From NCBI GenBank assembly GCA_014925825.1, contig JACGCK010000186.1, forward strand, positions 23,569 to 87,568: a stretch of 64,000 bases of DNA. The letters are read 5' to 3'. Below are positions 1 to 12,705 of this stretch, piece after piece. The DNA comes from Pholiota molesta (Eukaryota; Basidiomycota; Agaricomycetes; Agaricales; Strophariaceae). The position numbers were made by a program, and so were the translations under genes. Each line of letters opens with the position of its first letter. Position 1 is the first letter of the stretch. The notes under the pieces were generated by a model. It was not told the origin of the DNA. It did not search any database and was given only the letters and a program-made list of their open reading frames with translations.

Positions 1-215
1 GTGGAACTCAATCCATTGTTATACTCCAACGTACATAAGGTGATAATATTTGTGCATGGTAAGATCGGAATCTTACTTGATCGACACTTAGGAAGTGATA
101 ATGAAGAAGGTTAATAAAACATGGCCGGTGGTCGAAAACTCCATCAAATACTAGGCCACAGAACATACGGTGGGGCCACCCCAAAAATTTCTTCAATGGG
201 GTGGGTCCTGCTCTC

Positions 216-223
216 TTTATAAA
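216..223 (+). promoter_or_regulatory. TATA-like element of the first gene
   Basis: A TTTATAAA stretch lies about 55 bases before the ATG at 279, a usual distance for a fungal TATA box with a short 5' leader. It is the only core-promoter-like motif in the first 278 bases; nothing else is recognised there. Confidence 0.5.
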
Positions 224-278
224 GTGAAGATAGGTTCGTAGACACTCCAACCAACCCATTTACGTTCTCTACTCAATC

Positions 279-1310
279 ATGGACTCCACTACCGTAGGAC
301 ATCACTCTCTCTGCTCGTCTCCGAAATCATCTCGAAGGTCATCACCTACACCTTCTGTGCAAGTCAACACTAAGTTGCCTTGCCCAGAAGACTTAGATCT
401 CGACGAAGTGCCTCACCCAAACTATACCCCTGAGGACATTGTTCGCGTGCAGCGACTTCTCCTTCACTTTGTACCAACAGAACTAGCCGACGCCATCATC
501 GATCTTGCTGAATATTGGCCCTATGTGGGGACATCCCGCAATGATTTTTCGACCTCATATTCTGCTCTGGAAGCGCCTGATTCCAACGCACAATGGTGCT
601 ACCTCGTTTCACCAGAAGTCCCCTCGGTCGAGCGCAACGGCGTTCGCGTGCCGACTACGGTGAAAAAGGTGAAATTCTCATTCAAGACATATGAATCTTC
701 GTGGGGGAAAGCAATTGAACCAGAAACAAAAGGTTAGTCACCCGTTGACCTCTATTGTATCGACTTTCTACTGACGATGTTTTTTGCAGGTCCGTCTAAA
801 GGCTTCAAGACTTGGTTTGAGGCGTCCATTCTGAAGAAGGACGAGCCAGGGGAAGTGACTGCGTACCAGGACGACGTTCGGCCAAACGACTGGTTCGCGA
901 AACTCGCAGCGCACCCCAAATATCAGAGCCAGTTACGAGACGCCGAATTTTCTGGACCGCGTGTGGACAACCCCTTCGATTCCAAAAAGCGGTGGCATGT
1001 TACGAATAATCCAGAAGCGATTCAGGACAAAGCGTGGCATGAAACTGTTTGGAGGCATTCGGATGTCCAAAAAAAGATGGACATTGACCCGGAGACTGGG
1101 ATGGGCACTGGCCTTGGTTTCCTAGATTCTCTCTCTGTGGACGATCGCGTCGTTCTCATGGCTAGAGCGTTGGTATGTGACCAATCAACTCGACAGCTAC
1201 TAACTTGGTCTTCTGACATGAACTTACTTTCATAGTCTCCTGGATTGATCAACACTGTTTTCAATGTCAAACTAGAAATATACTATGCACTCTCGTCTTC
1301 GTATCTATAA
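279..1310 (+). CDS. Conserved agaricomycete hypothetical protein (303 aa)
   Basis: Three exons can be joined: 279-732, 790-1172 and 1236-1310. The introns of 57 and 63 nt have clean GT/AG borders and a CTAAC-type branch point in the second. The sum is 912 nt, giving 303 aa. The N-terminus is rich in Ser and Pro. The core contains a helix-like stretch VPTELADAIIDLAEYWP near residues 70-85, and near the end DPETGMGTGLGFLDSL followed by a short aliphatic strand ending in VKLEIYYAL. No signal peptide or membrane segment is visible. The layout resembles a family of uncharacterised proteins I associate with Agaricomycetes. No function can be assigned. The ATG at 279 is chosen because it is the first in frame after the TATA-like element. 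Confidence 0.75.
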
Positions 1311-2708
1311 CTCCTTTATTCGTTGAACATGGACAATTTAGATATAGGCTTTTAGACATGGGACTTTGGGGCTTTGGACATGGACAGTCAAATATAGGGT
1401 ACCATTAGATTTATTGTAAATTCCAACCGGCGAACCTTTCAATTCTCGAAAACTTTACAATTCGATTGCAATACAGTTGGAAAATGGAAAGAAAAGCCAC
1501 GCAGCTTGGAGATTGAAATATTGAACCCTTAAGTTTTTCTCTAGGGTTTCGAAACGCTTGAAGATACTGCTGCAATACATCTTGTAATTGTCCTTCAAAA
1601 CATGTAAAGCATGAAGAATGAGGGCTTGATTGAAAGAGACGACCTGAAAGGCACAGTTTTGACCTTGACCTTTCATTCTTCGCAATAGGCTCAGGGTTCT
1701 CGCTCGGACGATGCAGGCACATTGTCGCCTTTCGTATGAAAATTCAAGATGTAAAATTTGACTTAGCAGCTCAGTGGGTTATTTCAGGACGTCTTGATAC
1801 TTGCCAAAAATTTGAACCACTCGAAGCCGATCTCTATACTCCAGATTGAAGGAATCCCACCGATCTATTTTCTACTCGCGTTAAGTATGCATGTATACCA
1901 TCCCCACGATCTGATTCATCGCAGATATCAGTTGTGCGCTTACTACTAAATAAACTGGCGAAGGAACGCCGCCAGTATTCATTCAACTCCAAACGCCCAA
2001 ACGTCCCAGCTAGTGGGATCTTCTTGGATGAAAGACGCGGCTTTGTAAAACCTATAAACTTGAAACTTTCATGCACGGTAAAGCACGACGTCTAATATCT
2101 ATCGGAGTTCAACGTTCATTGCTTGCTCATGATTCAGAGTGCTGGATGCGCAGAAGCGTAGCGGAAACTCAAGGGAGAACCTCGGGTGTAGACTTCATTT
2201 TTCGCTCAGAGACGTGGTTACGAGATTAAAGTCGACATCCATCTCTATGGCCCACACTTGGCCCACACATAAAGTGTATAACCAATTGGTGAAGTATGCA
2301 TTAAAAGTGGGCTTTGCGCTACTAGGAGGATGCCTGTTTTTCATTGATTTTTCTGACTCAAGGAACTCTCGAGGCTCTTGTCAACGTTTGGTTTCAGGAA
2401 TACAAACTATCGTCCATGAAAGGAATGGCACCACGAGGTCCGGAGACCAAGGACGAAGTTAGCTTCAAAGTCGACCAACTATACTCCATTAGATCACGCG
2501 TCGGTGAAGAATAATCGATAATCCATTATTCTAATCTCGTTTTAAAGGTGGGGAGAAGGAAAACCATAGCGTCATCACAGTGCAAATCAGTACAAGAAAG
2601 ATCGACAGATATTGTACGGCATAGAGAGATACAAGAAATATGGAGTGGGATTTGTCCATCGCGTGTATACGATACATACCTTTCGCAGTTTGGTCTCGGC
2701 ACGTCCAT
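1311..2708. other. Intergenic region with no supported gene
   Basis: This 1.4-kb stretch lies between two convergent genes. Open frames are short and lack intron-joined extensions. The minus-strand frame at 1834-2076 has a coding-like composition (basic, no low complexity) and could be a gene relic, but I cannot connect it to anything. Confidence 0.4.
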
Positions 2709-5700
2709 TCAATCAAGCTGGAGTTGGCCAGGCGTCCACGCGGTAGCAGTGGACGCAAAACCGTTGATGTTGTCACTTTGATTGACTATCCCCTTCCCAT
2801 AAACACTGATCTGATAGACAGAAGCTACTGTCGAAAGACTGTAGACGCTGACATCCGATAAGGCGTCCAGATTTACGATCTGACTTTGACAGTCTCTTGT
2901 AGTCGTGCATTGGTCTTGAGAATAATTCTGATCCAGGTAATTAGTTTGTCTATTCATTTCGGAGTTACTAGCAGTAGGCTTACGATGAAGAAGCTGTACA
3001 ACCCAGCACCTGATGAAGAGCCTTCAGTCGTCATGTCCCTTTGCGGAGCGTTACCATCGACGTACCAAAAATCAAGATATTCTGCGAATGCTTGACAGCC
3101 AAAGCCCAGGCTGATGCATTTCCTTCATAAGGCGTCGGATCGTGGTAAGTAGGATCAATTCTGAAGGGTGTTGGTGCAGCGGGCTTAGGCTGAAAGTAAG
3201 GCTGAATGAAGAAGTAAGCAAAAGAGAGGAAACGTGATATCGAACCCACTTACACTTTCTGTTTGGATCAAACCCATGTAGTGGCGTTTCGCGCCGACTA
3301 GGTTATATTGGTAAATAACATGATGCTCTGCTGGATGTGCGTATGTATGTATGAGCACGACACTGACAGAATAGCGACGATCACTTGCATGCGGTTCCAA
3401 TCATCCAGACTGGTCCTTGAGATTCCGAAAGAATACCGCGACCGGCGTAAACAGTGAGTTGTGCTTGAGCTTCATGATCCAGATCGTGGTCTGCAAGCCA
3501 GACCCAGGTGCCCTAGGCGGATGTACCACGTTAGCGAAACATGGCGAGCTGAAACCATGTTGCAACCTACCTCAAAATATCCGGTAGCGAAAGGGGTGAT
3601 GTGCAGACTCATAAAAGCGGCGTAGCATGGATCGTATGGCCCCGTTCCGAATTGCGAACACGTATCGCCTTCCAAATTCGTTCCTCTACCTGTAGTTTCA
3701 ATGCGTGAATAGCGAACTATTAAGAGCAAGGAAACACATACTTCCACCAAGCCTATCCAAACGCAATCACATTAGCGTCACTTGGAAACTCAAAACGAGG
3801 AATCCTCGGACCTGATGTGCGTATCCCACATTCCTGCCCCTGCTGGAGCGTCCTCGGGTTCTCTCACATTCCATTCAACGACGATCGCACCGGCAGCTGG
3901 GCCGACAGTGGTAAAGACCACGTCTGTGATCTCCGTCACTCCCTGCGATCCCCTTTCGCCCACCTGGAATACCACTCGCGGGTGCAGTTGGTCCTGGAAG
4001 GCAGGGCCTTTACCTGCAAGCACCGACCACGCTTCGCCAACGAGACGTGTCCCGGCAGGAATGGCCAGCGTGGATGTGACGACATAGAAGCCTGCGTCCA
4101 AGAATATGATTTGGTGGGCTGCATACTAATGATCACTTTGTAAGAGAAGTTCCTCTAAAAGAAGCGCTGATAAGACGGAAACAGACCTTGTCGAAGAGTG
4201 ATTGAAGCGCATTGGTATCGTCCGTCACACCGTCGCCTTTGGCACCTTGATCTCGGGCGCTGACGAAATCGCTGACATCATAGGCCTCGTATTGCGGATG
4301 TCCTCGACTAACAATTCTGCCATCCGCGTCCAACAATGCAGGCGATTTATAAGGAGCGTCAATGGCGCCTTGTTTAAAGGATCCGTTCCCACTCGTCCCA
4401 TGATAAACATTTCCCTGAACCCAGGAGTCGATGGTCTTTGTTCTCAATGCGGGAGAGGTTCCAAGGAGGACATTTTGGCCACCTGCAACAGCGACGGCAA
4501 CAGATACATTAGTGAGTTTCGCGTTGTTGATAACCAGCGAGCCGTCGAGCGTCCCGTTCGACGCAGCGGATGTACGGATGAATATGGGGGTGTCTGTAAC
4601 GATAGCGTCGATTATCGCTAGAGCTCCGGTTGTCTAAAAAATGTTGATGAGACGTTAACGTTAATATTGATTTAGGCAAATCTACCTGGCCTCCCGTTGC
4701 TTTGCCACCGGTTGCAACATCGAACCCGACCTGAATTCTATGAGTATCTTAAGGCGCATAAAATGTACAAGGCTACATACCTGACAGTTGTTGAACTTGA
4801 CGTCCTGGTAGGTCCAGCCTGGGTGGGACATGGTTCAAATTAGCGATTTCCCATATGCAAATAATGTACCTTACCCCAATTCCACAAGCTATACACCCCA
4901 GTCTGAGCGTTATTGACGGTGATGTTTCTTACCGTGAATCTTGGATATTTTAAAGAAGTTAGTGAAACAAAAAAAGCCACTGTTCATAGAGATACGCACT
5001 GCTGATTTCCGCCCCAAATGCCGAATTTCCCTACATAATGTTAAAGGTGTTCGAACTCGGTTAAACCTTCAGGCTCACCTCCGTTGAAAATGAGATCTCC
5101 CATAAATCCACCGCTGCTATAATTGAGAAAGCATTGCGTAGGGCACCTTGATTTGGCTCACCTTCCATTTTCCATCCAGATACCTAAGTACCAATTCGGA
5201 CATCGTTAGCCATTTTATTGCGAGATCATACTTAGAAGCATCTATTTACCTTGGTGTGCCGTATTTGAAGCCGCAGACATTTCAAAAACAATATTCATCA
5301 GGGAAGTCGCCTGAGCTACTTGCCAATGTATTCCAGTTCCCTGCGAGTTTTGAGGGGGAACTCTGTAAATGAAAAATTAATAGAAGAAGACGTTAGAAAT
5401 CAAGAAGTTGGAAATATCGTACTGTCGAGTGTCAATTATAAAGTTACGAATTGAGCGATGGCTACAACATATGAATAGAGTTAGCGATGGTTGAAAATAC
5501 TGTCCCATTTCAATTGATTCGGCCGGGGGTGGGACATAGGACAAGGTGGCCGAATTTTTTCTTTCGACCAGCTGGATCGGCACATCGGACACCGCAGAAA
5601 ATTTGGCCAAAGAATTTGACCAAAACAACATGAACAGCAGTGGTTTGGAGTGTTTTAGGGTGAAAAAAATGAAAAAAAAATCACTGGTGCAGAAATTGTT

Positions 5701-6740
5701 TCAAAACCCGCCATTCTCGGTGGGACACGGGACAAACCACAAAATTTGGCCAAAAACACTTGCCTTGGGACACGGGACGGCCGAATCGAAATGGGACAGT
5801 ATACAAAATTTGACCTACAAATTATTTGTGGCTTGGAAATATTGCGCGCCTCCTCCGCCCGGGATGTATGGATTAGCATCTGTTTGTTAGATCAATAAGA
5901 AGTATTCTTTTGAGCCCAAAAGAGGAGTACCTATTATGGCCATCCCATTGAATGTTGGGGCGGCTAGCAAGGTTGGAGGATTTTTTGCATCACCGATGAG
6001 TTGCGTGTAATAGTAGGGGATGATCGGTGTAGAAACAAGATATATTCTATGGGCGTGCATTAGACACGTCAACCTGGTTATAGACCAAGATTCAACGCTT
6101 ACCCTTGTGGAAAGTAGACGATGGCTGGAGATATACTGAACGCCGCTCATCATCAGTCATTGGGTACATCGTGTGTATTCAAGTGAATACTCACGTAGAC
6201 GATGAACAATTGGTTGCAAGACCACATCTGTTCTGCGAGGTAATAGCAAGACTAGATGCAGCAATTAGCACACAGAAAAGTTGACGGAAGGAAAGCATCG
6301 CAGTTGCACGTACTTGATTGCAGCTGTATCGTCGTGCACTCCATCACCAAAGGCACCATAGTCCTGTCATCCAATGTTAGACTATCATTCTGTAGAGAGA
6401 TCCAGTCCACAAAAAGACTTGCTTTAACGTTCCTGAAGACCTTGTAGCCTACAGGATCAGGATTGAATGGCGATATTCCCTGATGCTTGATCTTCTCCAT
6501 CCAGAACGGTTCCTCAGCATTACGACCTCCGGTTCCTTCACGACGCGATTGGACTTGGTGTACGCTCTTGAGAGGTGATATAGCTTTCATCAATGAATTA
6601 ATCATGGGCATTGGAGCCAAGGCCAGCTCCTCAGCATGGGGAGACGTGGTGGCTGCATGGATCGCCTGGCAAAGGAATCCAACTAGGAGGAGTTTCGTGA
6701 CTAGACGACGCGTGGCGTCACAACTATCACGTGTTGGCAT
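2709..6740 (-). CDS. GH55 exo-beta-1,3-glucanase, secreted
   Basis: The protein is a glycoside hydrolase family 55 glucan 1,3-beta-glucosidase that would release glucose from the ends of beta-1,3-glucan outside the cell. 23 exons (22 introns) join in frame to 2,499 nt, giving 832 aa, typical for the family. Exons from the 5' end are: 6740-6423, 6363-6314, 6251-6195, 6135-6103, 6046-5931, 5879-5819, 5461-5423, 5362-5250, 5183-5162, 5116-5079, 5030-5000, 4939-4875, 4818-4781, 4730-4686, 4633-4187, 4125-3812, 3752-3742, 3689-3571, 3512-3389, 3330-3254, 3201-3066, 3009-2984, 2927-2709. A signal peptide covers about residues 1-29. The two pectate-lyase-like beta-helix halves each start with a repeat (DYGAFGDGVHDDTAA and DQGAKGDGVTDDTNA). 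Family blocks GIHWQVAQATSLMN, MWDTHIR and WVWLADHDLDHEAQ are present. A longer frame to 6818 begins with TTG and is not used. Two introns (6364-6422, 3331-3388) start with GC, and exon 17 is only 11 nt. A TATA-like ATATAAA lies near 6915 on the same strand. Confidence 0.93.
5500..5799. mobile_element. 300-bp Tc1/mariner-like MITE in a GH55 intron
   Basis: The ends are inverted repeats beginning CTGTCCCATTTC and both sides carry a TA dinucleotide (5498-5499 and 5800-5801), the usual target duplication of Tc1/mariner-type elements. The interior has further inverted motifs (GGCCGAAT, AAATTTGGCCAAA) and no open frame of note. It makes the host intron (5462-5818) 357 nt long while the other 21 introns are 45-66 nt. 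The glucanase frame is unaffected if the intron is spliced. Confidence 0.8.
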
Positions 6741-8336
6741 CTTGGAAATGAGAGGAATTGAAATGTCACTGCCGCTTGTCGACTCTGAGTGCTTCGAGTT
6801 GAGTCCCTTGATATTCAAGCGCCCGTTTTTTAAAGCTGGTAGAGCGCTTTTCTTAGGGAGACGATGGTTGGACGATGGTGTAGAAGTTTACGTGCATGGC
6901 ATATTAATTGCGCCTCTTGTTTATATGCCCTGGACTAAGATTTCCTGATCCGAACTTCGAAGCGAAGAAGCTTAGTGGACCATTACTGTCGATGTGACGA
7001 AGTTGTCGAATCTCTAGCTTAATACTAAATGACTTGTGCAACTTGGGACATCAGAGTCACTCGCGGTATTAAGAGGATAAAGTGGTGGAGATATCATTGA
7101 GCTTGAAGATAAGCAAGCTCAGAAAGTATCAACTCTCAAGGCACAAGTAAGTACTCGTAACTCGTATGTTTGTTCGACAAGAATTTTGCAAGAATTATCC
7201 TTACGTAGGTAGAAATAGGCACGATTCCAAAAGTCTGAGCTCTGTATTGAAGGCGAATTTATGATTTATGGGCATACGTTACCGTACGATAAGCAATTAA
7301 AGTAGAAGGCCCACCTGTGACGCCAGGTATGCAACATTTCTAACTGATCGCTTTCGAACAAGAATCACAAGGTGAGTCATTCATATCTTTTATGTAAATG
7401 AATTCATGAAGGGTGCATCAGGGTGCATCGTTTTGCGCGGAATCCTTGGAGTCATTTAATCAGCGAAGGATTATTTGACTTGCTTGGGGTATAAGTAGTG
7501 CTTAAAAATTATGTATCATCTTCAAATTCTTTCTGAAAGGAGACTCAGTATGGAAGCTACCCGTATTCTCGTAAGGTCCAACGGTCAAATTCATGCGTCT
7601 TGCGGAAGACTACTCCAACCTCCGCCCGCCACTTCGCATGCAATTGCATATCCAGGTATCAAGGAGCTTGATTATACCGACCCGACATTCCCTACGTTGA
7701 TTCAGGAGATGTGCTGTACTTGAGTATGCACAAGCGCCCAATTGCAGATGCCGTATCGGCCGGAGGCTGCCGTCTCTCAAGAACGGCCCGCACGCGTACC
7801 TGCCAATCACGATATGTTCGAACTTCGAACAAAGTTGCGGATGTTCTGTTCAGGTCCGGTTCGAGCACTTTTTGTCGAACTAAAAACCGAACCTGACTGT
7901 AGAATAATGAGGACAATACAGAACTTGAACCGTACGAGGACCTCGGCCCCCGAGCCCCGACTGAACTGGCACTGAAGATATGTTTGTTTGTATTGGAAGG
8001 GGCTGGGGATTTGCGATGCCGAGTACCCGAGTCTTCTCGTAGTCTTCACTGCCATTCCGTCTTTCAGCCTTGCCCAGCGGGGCCGATCTTTTGGAACAGT
8101 ACGCACATTTTGTCTCACGTCCGTTGCTTATATTTAGTACGGTGCATAACCTCAGTGTGGTGCTACAGGGTACCGGAACACTGCCATGTAATACTTCGCT
8201 CGTCATCAATGCATTCATCGGACACTACACCGGAAGACCAACCGCTGCCCTATATTATAACCTCTCAAAAACCTCCATCCTTTCTGTCTGACTTTCGCCC
8301 CTCCCAATCATATTTCCCTGACCGACACTTGATCCA
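6741..8336. other. Divergent intergenic region between GH55 and MFS genes
   Basis: This 1.6-kb region holds the upstream sequences of both divergent genes. I see TATA-like motifs near each start but no gene supported on either strand. The frame at 7511-7723 has no intron-joined extension and no recognisable motif. A short inverted repeat near 7850-7890 (GGTTCGAGC, with the partner GGTTCG on the other strand) is too short to interpret. Confidence 0.5.
8251..8260 (+). promoter_or_regulatory. TATA-like element of the MFS gene
   Basis: TATATTATAA lies 77 bases before the ATG at 8337, a suitable distance for a fungal core promoter. Confidence 0.45.
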
Positions 8337-10899
8337 ATGACCAGCTCGGTTGAACCCCAACCGGGACGACATCTGTCTAATGATAGCCGCACCAGGAACT
8401 CACGAGATGGACTTTCGTCTCGAACAGATTCGGCAACAGTCCTACCGGGCGAAAGGTTGTCTGAGGACGCTGAAGACCGGGCGATGGAGACACATGAATA
8501 CGACTCGAAACACGAAGCGGAAGGGGACGCCAACGGCGCGAAGGACAGAATCGACGCCGATACGACGAGTGAGGATGATATCATGTGGGTGGATTGGGAT
8601 GGTCCTGGTGATCCCACAAACCCTAAAAAGTGTGTTATCCGTCCTAGATATGTTTCGAAAGCACTGATTTTGTTCGCAGCTGGCCGTATCGAAAAAAATG
8701 GGCAGCTACGCTCGTCGTTTCATCCTTCACATTCATATCCCCCGTCTCCTCATCCATGGTTGCGCCAGCCACAGAGCAAATAGCACAACAATTCGGAATC
8801 ACAAATAATGTGCTTATGGCCATCATCACTAGTGTTTTTGTTCTGGGATACTGTACGTTCTTCATTAATTTTTACTCTGGCGTATTGACTCACTGATCAT
8901 TTGTCGTTAGCTGTCGGCCCACTGGTCAGTACTAATTTTCTTATAGGACCACCCTATGATTCACATTCAGGTTCGGCCTCGATAGTTCATAGGCCCTCTC
9001 AGCGAAATATACGGACGCTCACGGGTACTCCAAATATCTAACCTGTTTTACTTGGGTAAGCTTGATCGCTTCCACGATTTACCCGTCCCATTCACACGAA
9101 CTTGGACCCTTCTACGCTCTAGCGTGGAACATAGGCTGCGGCTTCGCGCAGAACCCCAGTCAGCTTATAGCTTTCCGATTTCTCGCCGGTCTAGGCGGTA
9201 GTGCGCCACTATCTGTATGTGGAAACCCTGTCCTATTTGCAGCATTTGTCGTGAAACTCACATTCTCGTCAAGGTCGGTGGAGGCGTGCTCGGCGACGTC
9301 TGGCGCCCCGAAGAAAGAGGAAGAGCCATCGCGATATATTCACTTGCACCGCTGTTGGGACCTGTCATCGGTCCCGTTTGTGGTGGCTGGTAAGTCGTCG
9401 CAAAAATAGCGCTGGTGAGCTCATAACTGACCCGCGTGTACGTAGGATCGCCGAGCGATCGACGTGGAGATGGGTTTTCTGGTCGACTAGTATTGTCGAT
9501 GTGCTCGTTCAAATTTCTGGTTTGTTCTTTCTCAAAGAAAGTACGTTTTTTCGTGACTCTATCTAAGGGTCATTCGTTGTATGTACCTGATATATGTAGC
9601 TTTTGCACCATATCTCCTCGACGTCAAAGCCAAACAAATACGACTAGCACAAGATGTTGAAAAGGGGCCACATAAGCGCATCTTGACTGTGTACGAATCG
9701 TCTGAAGATCGCTCGTACGTCTTAATTTCATATATCGTTTTAGCATTTCTTTCTAGGATTTGGGCGAATCTGACTGAGTTACATAGGTGGCAGCATATCT
9801 TTGGCAAAGCGCTTATACGCCCATTCCAACTTTTCGTGCAAGAGCCAATCATCCAATTTCTCGGCATGTACATGGCGTTTGTTTATGGGATCTTTTATCG
9901 TATGTTATCTTCTTTTTCCGCATATAAGGGCCTTGCAGCTCAACTCCAATTTCCAGTTTTCCTGACAACCATGCCTTCGATTTTCCGTGACATCTACCAC
10001 GAAGGTGTGGGCATTGGCGGCCTACACTATATCGCCCTTGGCCTGGGCTTGGGACTTTCATCTCAAATTAACGCACGGTTCATGGATCGGATATATATTC
10101 ATTTCAAAACGAAAAATGGGGGTGTCGGGGAGCCCGAGTTCCGTCTTCGTACGTGCTTTCCATGTCGTGCTTTAGTTTCTTCATAATCGAATGTCTCCCT
10201 TCATCTTTGCAGCGAGTATGTTCCCTGGGACATTTTTGCTGCCTTTCGGAATTTTCCTGGCGGGTTGGTCGGCGCAACGGGGATGGCATTGGGTGGTCAC
10301 TGACATTGTAAGTGATACTCGGTTTGAGGCTTGTACGCCGCGTATGGTTATGCGATGCTCAACGCTTCTTCGTCTCCAAGGGCATTGCATGCGTGGGTGC
10401 TGGGTTGATCCTCGTATTCCAATCGACGCAGACATACGTCGTCGATACGTTCACTCTGCATGCAGCGTCTGGTACGTCTCACTTGCCTCCATTTATGCGT
10501 ATCGTAAATTTAACGCGTATATTCCATATAGCCCTCGCCGCAGTCTCGTTCTTCCGCTCTCTCGCAGGTTTCGGCTTCCCCCTGTTCGCGCCGGCGATGT
10601 ACGCAAAATTGGGGTACGGGAAAGGCGACACCATTCTCGCATGTCTGGCCATCGGCCTCGGGTGTCCTGCGTGCGTCCTCTTGTTTATCATCCTAATCAT
10701 ACGCCATGGGATATTGACAAAGTGCTACAAACACCTTTATAGTCCCTTGTTACTCTGGAAATACGGCCAAAGGATACGCGCGAGCAGTAGGTACGCGCAA
10801 AAAGGGCAGATGCGCACGCCGCCCTCCGCACCGGGTACAAGTGCGCCGTCCCCGGCGCAGGCTGTTGGGGAGAAGAAGAAGGCGCCCGAGACGAAATAG
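8337..10899 (+). CDS. MFS transporter, DHA1 family (polyamine/drug type)
   Basis: This is a plasma-membrane proton antiporter of the DHA1 class, related to polyamine and drug exporters. Fourteen exons join in frame to 1,755 nt (584 aa): 8337-8629, 8680-8852, 8911-8924, 8986-9055, 9123-9214, 9274-9389, 9446-9540, 9600-9714, 9787-9899, 9957-10148, 10213-10307, 10381-10471, 10532-10670, 10743-10899. The first ~90 residues are hydrophilic and acidic and end in a DGPGDPTNPKNWPYRKKW block typical of this class. Family motifs include GPLSEIYGRSR after TM2, the C motif LLGPVIGPVCGGWIAE in TM5 and KETFAPYLL after TM6. The tail is basic and Pro-rich (GEKKKAPETK). Intron 8 could end at 9763 or 9786; both keep frame, and the second has the better branch point. 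The substrate cannot be told from sequence. Confidence 0.93.
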
Positions 10900-11405
10900 A
10901 CGATTAAGAAAAGTAATAGAGGCAATATGCCACGACAAAGCAGGCTATTCGCATCTGCGAACGGATTGATACATCATGCTAAACCACTTCCCCCACTTTG
11001 TCATCACTTCCAGCTCATGATCATGACTACTCACGTAGATACTACTTTATGACCATACCCTAATCAACCAGTTTTAATATCTGTTTTTTTTTTTCGTTCT
11101 GGTATGTAGGCACATCGTCAGGTACTCGGTAACATCGCCGATTCGGACCTTTGCTCAAAGCCAACACCGATGACTGATAACAATAGCGATGACATCATGA
11201 CTTGTAATAGACACCGATCACCTGCCCTGGGCGCTTAATTGCACTCAGGGATACGGACAGCTACGGAAGGCTACGGACAGCGAGAAGTGATTCGCGCTTT
11301 TCTAACTGTCGGCATTACATGTTCCAGATAAAACGACATCGACAATATTTAGGTACAAAGATAGTTATTTAAGACACATTCAGGCGCTGAAATGAGAAGG
11401 GAGCA
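10900..11405. other. Convergent intergenic region
   Basis: 506 bases between the 3' ends of the transporter and the secreted-protein gene. It contains a T-run near 11087 and small AT-rich segments, and no open frame or repeat of note. Confidence 0.5.
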
Positions 11406-12324
11406 TCAAGCACAATCAAAATAATCCCCCGGAATGACATTAGGACATCCGTCTTGATCTGAATAACTCATGCCATGAATATTCTGATGGCCTCAAGTTA
11501 TGTTTTCAAATGCTGCCTGGCTCACCCTGGTAAGTAGGACAATCATCGGCGTCCTCGCAGCACCTGATGCACGCCCGCGGTCCCGCGGGCTCGAGGAGCT
11601 CTACATAGTGGTTGTACCTAGTAGATGCCCAAGGGAATCAGCAGTAGTTCATTGGATGCGTAGAATTTTAAAGTATGAGTATTACGCACCCAGCACAAAC
11701 ACTACCAGATGGATTACCAGTCCCATCCGGGCCCCCGCTCGAGTCGTATTGGCCGCCAGCATCTCCTTCGTTGATTCTGTCGAGGGAAGATGGGTTGATG
11801 CAACCTGTAACTAAAACACACCGCCTTCCGTGAGATGGGACAGCATGTCATGAGGGGTAGTTATCGAAAAATAGACGCACGCTGGACGTATCTACCGCTG
11901 CCTGTCCCGGTGGTGTAGGCAACATTGCTCCAGAAGTCATCGGGCATCTGTCCCTGGTCATCAGAGACGCGGGCTGACGAAGTGCAGTAGACGGTGGTTC
12001 CTCCCGGATATTCGCTGTCGCCGACATTCGTGTACTCATCTCTGTAAGTTGGTAAATCAAAGATATGGATTATTTGCTGCAAAACGGGACAAGGCGATGC
12101 CACATTACCTTGGGACGACCAAGCTAAGCATTTTTTTGCTAAGTAATATGCGCTAGAGAAACTCAAACTCTTCAGACGTACCAGTAAGCATCTGCGCCAT
12201 TGACGACAACGGTATTATCGTAGGCCGTCCGCCAACCTCGTGCGAAAGGGCTTGGATTGGCTAGCACTGATTCTGATACAAAAGATAGAAAGGCGGGAAG
12301 GATTGTGAATTTGAAAAAATACAT
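11406..12324 (-). CDS. Small secreted cysteine-containing protein, uncharacterised
   Basis: The ATG at 12324 starts a clear signal peptide (MYFFKFTILPAFLSFVSESVLA) followed by NPSPFARGWR. Downstream exons on the same frame path are ~12052-11881, 11804-11690, 11617-11526 and 11458-11406. They encode EYTNVGDSEYPGGTTVYC, CINPSSLDRINEGDAGGQYD, GYNHYVELLEPAGPRACIRC and CPNVIPGDYFDCA, with paired cysteines (RCCEDADDC) suggesting a disulfide-rich extracellular fold. I associate this pattern with a conserved family of secreted agaricomycete proteins of unknown function. The junction between the first exon (ending near 12170) and the second is not settled: the best acceptor near 12076 keeps frame but adds about a dozen residues. 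Confidence 0.75.
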
Positions 12325-12697
12325 AGGGAACGTTTGATGGTAAATTGTTGATTCGAGAGTGAAGTTGGATAGCTTGTTCAAAGGCGATTTCGATAGAACT
12401 TTGATAGAGATCAGAAATTACAAAAATCAACAGGTGAAAGTGGTTGGCTGAGTGTGCGTGGTATAAGTATACCTGGCGTGCTCGTATTTCCTGAGGTGGA
12501 TGGAGGAGAAGGAGAGCGGATATATATTCTGGAGTCGAAACGCGATGTGATCGACGTTCACAGATATTTAAATAATGTATCTACATGTTGTGGACCAGGC
12601 AGAGCTATTCAATGAAAAACGAGAGGACTACTTAAAATTGGCTTGAAGCTGGGAATTTTATTTTTCATTTACACTAGCCGCTTGAAGCTTGAGCTTG
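12325..12697. other. Upstream region of the secreted-protein gene
   Basis: This region runs from the secreted-protein start to the left edge of the giant transposon. An ATATATAT stretch near 12520 may serve as TATA region for the minus-strand gene. No gene is visible. Confidence 0.4.
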
Positions 12698-12705
12698 AGG
12701 TTCCG

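Noticed and set aside
6741..6818. Extension of the GH55 frame to 6818
   Set aside because: The first codon there is TTG, and the ATG at 6740 directly precedes a good signal peptide.
7511..7723. 70-codon frame upstream of the DHA1 transporter
   Set aside because: No motif, no joinable exon, and it lies in the expected promoter region.
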